Shown here: positions 57,411 to 64,000 of the stretch, piece by piece
Layout: every line of letters starts with the position of its first letter
Numbering within the stretch: the stretch's first letter is position 1
Origin: Cercospora beticola
Lineage: Eukaryota; Ascomycota; Dothideomycetes; Mycosphaerellales; Mycosphaerellaceae
DNA length: 64,000 nucleotides
Direction: 5' to 3'
NCBI RefSeq assembly: GCF_033473495.1
Contig: NC_088943.1
Coordinates: 186,001-250,000 of the forward strand
Notes under the pieces: generated by a model
The model's input: the letters and a program-made list of their open reading frames with translations, nothing else
What the model was told of the DNA's origin: nothing
Database searches by the model: none
Made by a program: the position numbers and the translations under genes

Positions 57411-58877
57411 AGTATAGTTGTTCGCTCAAGCGGCGGGACTGCCAACTGTGTATATGAGGAGTGTAAGCAGAAAAGAAGACTGTGAAATGAGCAAGTGCGA
57501 GGACACTAAGCATGGGAAGAACAAGTCGTTGTGTTGAAGTTCCTTGCGGAGACGCGGATGTCAGCGGAGTTGACAAGACGTGCAGTCATGTGTCCGTGAC
57601 TAACAGCATGGGTGCACCGTGGAACGCTGAATTCATCAGTTCGTCGCTGTAGAGAAGAAGAGTCCCGCGTTACTAGCACACTGCATATAGCACGACCTGG
57701 GAAGAAATCAGGTCAGACAGTATCCATGAAGATCGCTTCAACATTCATTTGAATAATGATAGCTTGAACGTACGTTGAGTAAATCACAGATCAGTCAGTC
57801 GCTGTCCTTTTCTCCTCGATTCAACGTCTGAAAAAAAGATCACTGTGAACAATCGTGCCCGTTGGTCGGGACCGCCAAACCCAGATTCCTTACGATGTGT
57901 TTCGTGGACGTCTGCATATATAAGGAAAGTCGTGTGCAGCACTACTCCGAGTTGAAAACATGGGATACTGTAGCTCGCACAGGATGCCAAGGGTTGAATT
58001 CAAAGCTGCAGTGATAAGATTGAGTCGTACGCTGTAAACATTGAATCCCTTGAGGACCACAGATCGGAAACAAATAGCTCTTGAAGTAATCAGTCCGTTC
58101 TGCCAGTATTCCTATATTCACCTCTTTCCCCTGTTTCCGTCTGGCCTTTGAAAGCTAGTGTCCTTGAGAACATAAGCAAGACCATTCCAAATCTGATGAC
58201 ACTAGTCATAAGCAGGAGTAGTTATGGCAAATTCTGAATCGTGTCCTAGAGAATCACGCGAGAACTGATCTCCTAACATTCCGCCAGATCCCACGACTCA
58301 CGAGCTTAGGAACGGACCATCGATTGGTCACTTCGCTCCTGCGTGGAAGAACGCCACGTGCGGTCCACGAGTACACTCCAACTCCAAGTGGAGCAGATCC
58401 GACGCTTCGATACGTTGCATGACAAGTAGAATGGACTGGGAAGGTGGAAGAGGAGAAGTGGGCGTGAAGTGCCGGAAATCACCGGGTCCAGGCGTTCGTG
58501 GCTTACGCCATCAAAACGCAAAGTATGGGCTACAGAGAACGGGCGGTGGGATGCGGCTTGAAGCGGCTTGTGCAGGACACACAATGACTGTTGGCAGAAA
58601 AGAAGTTCCAGTAGATGCGGGAAGGTGTTGTGCATAACAGGACTTTGGAATTAGGACGATGCCAAGCGGGAGGACGTGGGGAGAGAGGAGTGAGGGCAAG
58701 ACGAGAATGCTTTCTCGAAAGTTCATTTTTCATCTCCGCAAAAGCAGTCGCTAAAGACACTCTCGATTCGAACACAGTGCTTTCCATCTCTTCAGCAGGC
58801 AATTCTCATTGCATTTGCTGCACCATTCATGCGATTCTTTTCGATCATATAGCATCTTTCTCTGAGAAGAGTCACGC
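57411..58877. other. Intergenic, no confident gene
   Basis: About 1.5 kb with the SSP4 promoter at the left. I looked for further 75-nt module exons and saw none. Frames up to about 100 codons on both strands lack motifs. Confidence 0.45.
57596..57608 (-). promoter_or_regulatory. Shared upstream motif, SSP4 copy
   Basis: Plus-strand GTGACTAACAGCA, a close variant of the SSP2/SSP3 motif, about 186 bp upstream of the SSP4 start. Confidence 0.35.
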
Positions 58878-60265
58878 TTACTTAGTAAGCGGCCTTGGGC
58901 AACCAAGGTTATCAAACGCAGGCTGCACACGAGTAAGGAAGAATGCAATAGCCTCAACAGCCGGAGTAACGATGCCGTTGAGCGTCGATGGGATCGACTG
59001 GGTACCGAGTTGGTACAGCAAGCAGAGAACTTCTGGAGCTTCGACGCCAAGCTGCAATTCGCCGTTCTGGATAGCGCGCCAGTTGATAGCATTGAATGAT
59101 CCATCGGCAGTGTTGCCACCGAAGGGACGTGGATTGAGGAGGTACATCTTGAGGATCTCTTGGGTGACGAGGCGGTTGGTGTATGGCTCGACACGGTTGA
59201 TCCAGTTGGCTGGGAGTTGTTCGCGCACGAAGAAGGCCTCCATGGTGGCTTGGTCGGGGATGTAGTTTGGTCCGGATGGGAAGAGCTCGTAGAGGAAAGA
59301 GGCGGCACCGAAGAGAAGGAGGGAGAGTGGGCCGAAGAAGAAGTTGGGGTTCTGCGGACAATGAATTAGTGTTGCACATGTGAATGCAGTCTGTAGTGCA
59401 AAGACACACCTCCTCAACGGACTGATCCCAACGCTCGCCACGGTATTTGGCAAGGTTTTCGACATTGTGGAGGCCGCCAGTGGAGGCTGCCATCATGTCG
59501 TACAACGTGCGGTTGAAGCTGAAGTTGTCACCGCCACCGGTGAAGAAATCGTTACGGGTGAGCGAGGTATCAGCCTCAAACTTGTTGTGGCCAGCAAGAC
59601 CTGGCTGGCTACCGGTCAAGATTGGAGCGACGGATGTGCGAGTAGTGGCCTGGTTGCTAAGTCAGCATTGAGCTCGAGCAAGAGAAAGTAGGTCTCTACA
59701 CACATCGCAACCAATGGAGAGCTTAGTGGTGACGAGATCACCATCGGCCTGGAGACCGAGGAAAGCAAGGAGAAGAGAGAGATCGTGGCCAACGTTGTAG
59801 ACGTTCTGTTGTGCGTCGACGAGCTCGTTGAATGTGGTGATACCATCACGGGCCACTGGGAAGTTGTCAGTTATTGTTCATGGAGAAGTGTGCGACTCTG
59901 AACGTACAGAAACCGTGGTTGGCAGCAGTGTTCAAGCCAGGGCATGGACCACGGATATCGCGACCAGGTCGGGGTGCAATAAACTGGTGGTCTGGGTCGT
60001 CTGGTCGTGGGACTTGGTAGCCTCCACGCTCGTTACCCTTGCGGCCATTGCGTGCGTTGTTGTACCAGCCTTCGCGGACAGGGACAGCATTGACGTGCTG
60101 TGCGTTGAATGGGCAAGTCTCTGGAGAACCTGGACCACCTGGCTGTGGGTTTTGCTGACGTCTTTGAACAGCAGAGAGTGCCGAAGAGTCAACGCCTGGG
60201 ACGTTGGCGACCCATGGGAAGGCGCTGGCTCCCGAGATGAGGGAGATGGCAACAAAAGACTTCAT
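58878..60265 (-). CDS. Secreted family-2 (haem-thiolate) peroxidase, paralogue 2
   Basis: Exons 59908..60265, 59704..59855, 59410..59649 and 58878..59351 (introns 52, 54 and 58 nt) give 407 aa. Signal peptide MKSFVAISLISGASA. An insert with NARNGRKGNERGG precedes the proximal haem motif RGPCPGLNTAANHGF, whose PCP Cys is the expected iron ligand. ARDGITTFNELVDAQQNVY, DTSLTRNDFF and NFSFNRTLYDMM follow as in paralogue 1 at 15,815. Both genes have an intron splitting the Leu codon right after NHGF, showing common ancestry. The C-terminus is longer (ending CPRPLTK). Uses H2O2 to oxidise, oxygenate or halogenate organic substrates; which one is not readable from sequence. Likely extracellular. Confidence 0.92.
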
Positions 60266-61800
60266 GGTGATGGTGGAGGAAGAAGATCTCTACTGCAGAG
60301 AAGATCGACTTGATAGAAGATGCAAAGGTAGAAGAGGTGCTGGTGTTGCTGATCCGGCCAGAATTGAGGACGATCACATCTAACATAATATATCCGCAAC
60401 ATGCGCCACGTCTTTCTAGAAGAACAAAACACTCGCGTCTGCTTACCTCCGAGGCAAGTGCTGTCTTGTCGATCGTCAGCGCAGTCGTACTTAGAGCTCA
60501 CGCTATTGAAGCTGCCACGAGGCCGACTGCGAGCGTCTGCAGCCGCCAGCACGAAGCGGTCATTTCGGCACTGGCTTGGGGCTCAGGGTGCAGAGGGGCG
60601 ACAGTGTAGTCTGTGGCTTGGATGGCGTTTCTCACCAATGCCAGCGACGTGATTGGAGCGCAATGATACAATAGTACGAGCCACTGGCCCGGAGGCTGCA
60701 GCAATTCGACGACAGGCGGACTTGGAAGGTGAAAGTGGTGCTGCTGGGCGTTCGACGGCAGGTCTTGTCGTGCGCGCTGATCAGTCTTGGGTGCAGTCCT
60801 TGGCTGGAAGGAAGACTTGGCTCCAGATCGCCCGCAGGCTTTGAGATGCAGCGTTTTTCTGGTATGCTTTGGATGCTGGGAAGAAGACGAACATATCTCC
60901 ATCACCACGTGTAGTCAATATAAAGATGATAATCCATCAGTGAAGAGATCTGCAATTCTGCAATCGACGAAGACGAACACTGCTAAACCCCATCGTTCCC
61001 CAGAGTCGTCGAATGAGCTAAGATGCCAAGCTGCAGATCTTGCTCTATTGGCGAGGAGTGGCGCTCCACCTGCCTGATTATGCCGTAGCGGGTGGGGAGA
61101 GCCCCAAGCCAGAGTGCGGAGGAGGCGTTTTGGTCGGACAAATCACATCGATCAGAGTTCGATGACACGACCGCGGCTTCGACGCCTCTTGCAACATTCC
61201 TCGGTGCAAGCAGAAATTTAGCCTTTTGAGTTGAGGTTAAGGTATCCAAGCCCCCCATCTCAGGCGTACCCTATGTTGAAGGGGGTCTGGAGGCGTTTCG
61301 TGGCAGACGTGTGTGGTCCCTTTCCCAGGCTCTCACATTGTTTTCTTGGTCGTCGCCTCACCTGGCCAAGCAACGCCAGTGACGTTTCTTTCTAAGTCTT
61401 GACCTCTGCTCGTTGGTCCTGTCGTATAGAATTGTTTGAGTTGTGCTTACAATAACCACGTCTGCCATGCAGGTACTGCAGCAGTTTGGCATCGGTCAAA
61501 AAGCCTCGGAACCTGGAGACACGATGTGGGAGCAGGACTTGTTAGCTTCCAACTTTGTATACTGCCCGTCGATGCGATGTCCCGATGTGGAATGCGTTGC
61601 GCTGCCCCTCTGGCATCTATAGGCAGACATCACCTGATGTTTTTCACTTACTGTGTAGCGTCCTTGACCAATGCAATTCGTCCAATTGCTAATGCACCGC
61701 AAGCACACCCCAGTTGATGGAAAGATGCCTCGGGAGATGGACAGGAACGCTAGAAGGTTGAGGCGGAAGCAATTATACTCGCAACTGCGTGGTTGCCATG
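60266..61800. other. Intergenic, no confident gene
   Basis: The promoter of the second peroxidase lies at the left. A minus-strand 136-codon frame at 60,498-60,908 ends in a hydrophobic MTASCWRLQTLAVGLVAASIA segment that resembles a signal peptide but stops at once; I could not splice it onward. Confidence 0.4.
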
Positions 61801-62185
61801 TGTGCTTCATTAGTGGCTTCATGTAGGAGCGTTCGCACTGTATGCTGGCCTCAAACCAGAAGGATACGAATACGGTATTTCGACAGCTGAAAGTGTGAGC
61901 AGTCGACTACGGAGGATGTCGCGTATCGAGGGGTCTCCCAAGTGCCACAGCCAGCATCTTTTTTGCTTCCATGACATATTGTCAGCAATGACGGCAGACA
62001 GAGTGCTCCAAGCCATGCTGTCAAGTCTTAGCGACATCCAGGAAGCGTGCAGCGAGAGTTTCGGCGTTCTCTTGCATGAAGCACGACGCCACGTGCAATG
62101 GAGGCAGGATGTTGGAAGCGACAATCGCTAGACAGTGTCCTAGCTGCGCCACAAGCACGACCGATGTGGTGAGCACGGCAGGTCC
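61800..62185 (-). pseudogene. Possible decayed gene fragment
   Basis: A minus-strand frame opens MAGPAVLTTSVVLVAQLGHC and continues NILPPLHVASCFMQENAETL and ARFLDVAKT before a TGA; the same frame goes on QHGLEHSVC, stop, YVMEAKKMLAVALGRPLDTR, stop. The pieces look protein-like and stay in one frame, as in a decayed coding exon. I do not recognise the family, and it may be chance. Confidence 0.3.
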
Positions 62186-62978
62186 AGCCATGCTGCGATA
62201 GTATGCAGAAGAAGCTAGTCAGAATGCCCCGACCGCGCAGGTGCTAACGACATGGTTTGCTCCTTATGCATGCCTCGTGGAGTCTCGATGCTGGAATCGC
62301 CGGAAGGTTCTCGCGATCTTGGAATATGCTTCAAGTCGAGAAATACACCAACGACACCAGAGAAGTCTCCGCAAACCGTGTTTTCAATGACTGCTCGAAA
62401 CGGAGAGCGATGAATGCTCCCTCGCTAAAGCAAGACCAGTGGCTGGCTCAGAAGAATCCGCTCGTAGCGATGAGTGATCCAGTTCATTCCTCGTCGGCTC
62501 AGCTGACCCGTGTGTCCAGTGTGTCCACGCTGGATTCATCTCTTCGAAGCGCATACCGAAGGCTGATGTTTCGTTGTGAACAGCAGATGGCAATCCCCTG
62601 CCCGCTCTCTTTCGCCCTCGAGCCAGGTCTGCTTCAGACGATGAGTCGCAACGAGATCTTGCCGCATTGCTCAACGAAGCTCCTGTCACCAGACTTCGTC
62701 AACGCTGGCTGCGCTGCCCGAGTCTCATCTGCTTGCGCCAGCAGTATGCAATCTCTGTCCGTTGACAGCCGTGGGTTGTGCGCGGCACGCGTAGTCTGAT
62801 GATGTGTGTCATGAACCACGGTGTCTCTGTCTATACAGCCCAATCCCTTTGCTCTTCTCGTACTCCTGGCCCCTCCCACAGATGCCAAAGCCAACATATC
62901 GCACTGCTCTTTCATCCTCCGCGTGTTCGCCCGCACGCTTGCGAGCGTTTGAGTTGTTTAACCCTAAACAATTCTGTC
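62186..62978. other. Intergenic, only chance-like frames
   Basis: The 180-codon plus-strand frame at 62,257-62,799 shows no domain, signal peptide or splice extension. Confidence 0.4.
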
Positions 62979-64000
62979 TCATGTTTGATCATCGACTGTC
63001 GGCGGAGGCTTAGTCTCTGCGGTCTGCGGGGAGGCGCTGGCATCGGAAGAGGTGGATGGAAGGCAGGCGTTGGCCGGGATGGAATTCAATTCGAGGCTCG
63101 AGTTTCGTGGCGTTGATCCTGCTCGTGGAGCGAGGCTGCTCAATAGATTCGTACGTCGTTGTCTGGTGCTGCTCGATACCCTGCCCACTGGACGAGTACC
63201 AAGAAGAGCTGAACCGTGTCGATCATGTTGACGACGCTGTTGCGGTTTAATCCGGGACCTCGAAGGAGACACGGACTCGGTGGACATCACAGGTGCTGCT
63301 TGGCGTGGTCGTCAGGATCCTTGCTGCGAGAGCACGAGGCAAGCTTCTCAAGCTGGTTGTTGGCGGCAGTCTGTTCGTAGGCTTGAAGCCCGCTGGTCCT
63401 CGACTGGTGCAGTGGTGTTGTCGCTCCTCCCATCGACTCTGTCCGGTGGCGCCCTGGTATTGCGCTTCATGAAACCCGGCGGCGTGGAATCAGGGGGGCC
63501 GGCGATGAGGTGGAGCCTCTGTTGCCGAGCAGCTGCGGAGTGGTGTACCTGAGAGTGAATGAGCTGCCAATGTTCGTCGTCAAAGTTGTCGCGGTGGTTG
63601 GGGGCTGGCGGAGGTCGGAATGATGTGCACTCGACGATGGCGATCCAGCAAATGCTGCCGATGCTCCTCTGCGCTATATCTGTGAAGTTTGACCTGGTCT
63701 GTTTATAGAGCTCATCCGAGAGACGAGTATGGTCGCTGGCGCTGCGCAAATTGCTGAGGACGAAAGGCGTTCCGCTGGCCGCCTGAGCTCTACCGCATCG
63801 TCTTCATGCCTCACAGTCGGTCTTGAGTGTCAGTATGCTCCCTCAGCTCGTCAATCAAGGATTTTATCTTCCTCGCAGCTGTTGCAGGCCGTCAAGCTGT
63901 ATCTTCGCCGTCTCATCATATCTGAAAACGGTGCGCTGGAGCTCACCATGCGGAGGGCCTGTTGTGCTTCGAGTCGCTGGAGATGGCAGCATTGCTGGTG
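62979..64000 (-). other. Possible 3' part of a minus-strand gene running off the window
   Basis: Several minus-strand frames look mildly coding-like: SSSDASASPQ-type polar sequence near 63,000-63,100, a frame with NNQLEKLASCSRSKDPDD near 63,300, and CCHLQRLEAQQALRM followed by a GTGAGC donor-like site near 63,950. I could not build a consistent exon chain, and no motif is recognised, so this is a note, not a gene model. Confidence 0.25.

Noticed and set aside
60498..60908. 136-codon minus frame with terminal hydrophobic segment
   Set aside because: The signal-like part is at the C-terminal end and stops immediately; no in-phase exon could be added.
62257..62799. 180-codon plus-strand frame
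   Set aside because: No motif, mixed composition and conflicting minus-strand frames; longer than average but unsupported.
1..64000. tRNA, rRNA or CRISPR arrays
   Set aside because: No cloverleaf with a GGTTCRA-type arm, no rRNA-like sequence and no spaced direct-repeat array was recognised; CRISPR is not expected in a fungal genome.

Overview
The window is nuclear DNA of a filamentous ascomycete. Genes carry short GT-AG introns of about 49-87 nt, start contexts like CACCATG, and families typical of plant-associated Dothideomycetes (GH10 xylanase, family-2 haem-thiolate peroxidases, MYND-finger and BTB-like proteins, small cysteine-rich secreted proteins). Placement in the Mycosphaerellaceae and relatives is inference from gene content and repeat-mutation style; no species marker is visible.

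Left arm (1-26,550), normal composition: a P450 cut by the window edge; a 5'-truncated Gfo/Idh/MocA oxidoreductase; a 690-aa BTB-like protein; a four-exon secreted GH10 xylanase with a XlnR-type promoter site; an alpha/beta hydrolase; a solitary RNase H-fold protein; an unknown 220-aa protein; a MYND-finger gene with an in-frame stop; a six-exon secreted peroxidase; a nuclear-looking 201-aa protein; and a 1,723-aa Ser/Thr-rich, probably secreted protein with a duplicated C-terminal domain.

Central island (about 26,551-54,740): 28 kb of AT-rich DNA almost without CpA/TpG, the mark of repeat-induced point mutation (RIP). It resolves exactly into a four-level nest of LTR retrotransposons. Gypsy-B sits in Copia-2, which sits in Gypsy-A, which sits in Copia-1. 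Each element has equal-length LTR pairs and a perfect 5-bp target duplication. No host gene is visible. LTR pairs differ mostly by CG/TA dinucleotide exchanges, which suggests a two-step mutational route.

Right arm (54,741-64,000): directly beside the island lies a minus-strand cluster of four tiny secreted cysteine-rich protein genes (54-80 aa). Their last exon is exactly 75 nt in every case, and one carries a duplicated module exon plus intron. Three share an upstream motif. They look like a locally amplified effector or antimicrobial-peptide family. A second family-2 peroxidase follows, then about 3.7 kb without a confident gene.

Most genes look independent; no secondary-metabolite backbone or operon-like group is present. 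The clearest themes are plant-cell-wall and peroxide chemistry outside the cell, and a fast-evolving secreted-peptide cluster at the edge of a heavily mutated transposon block.
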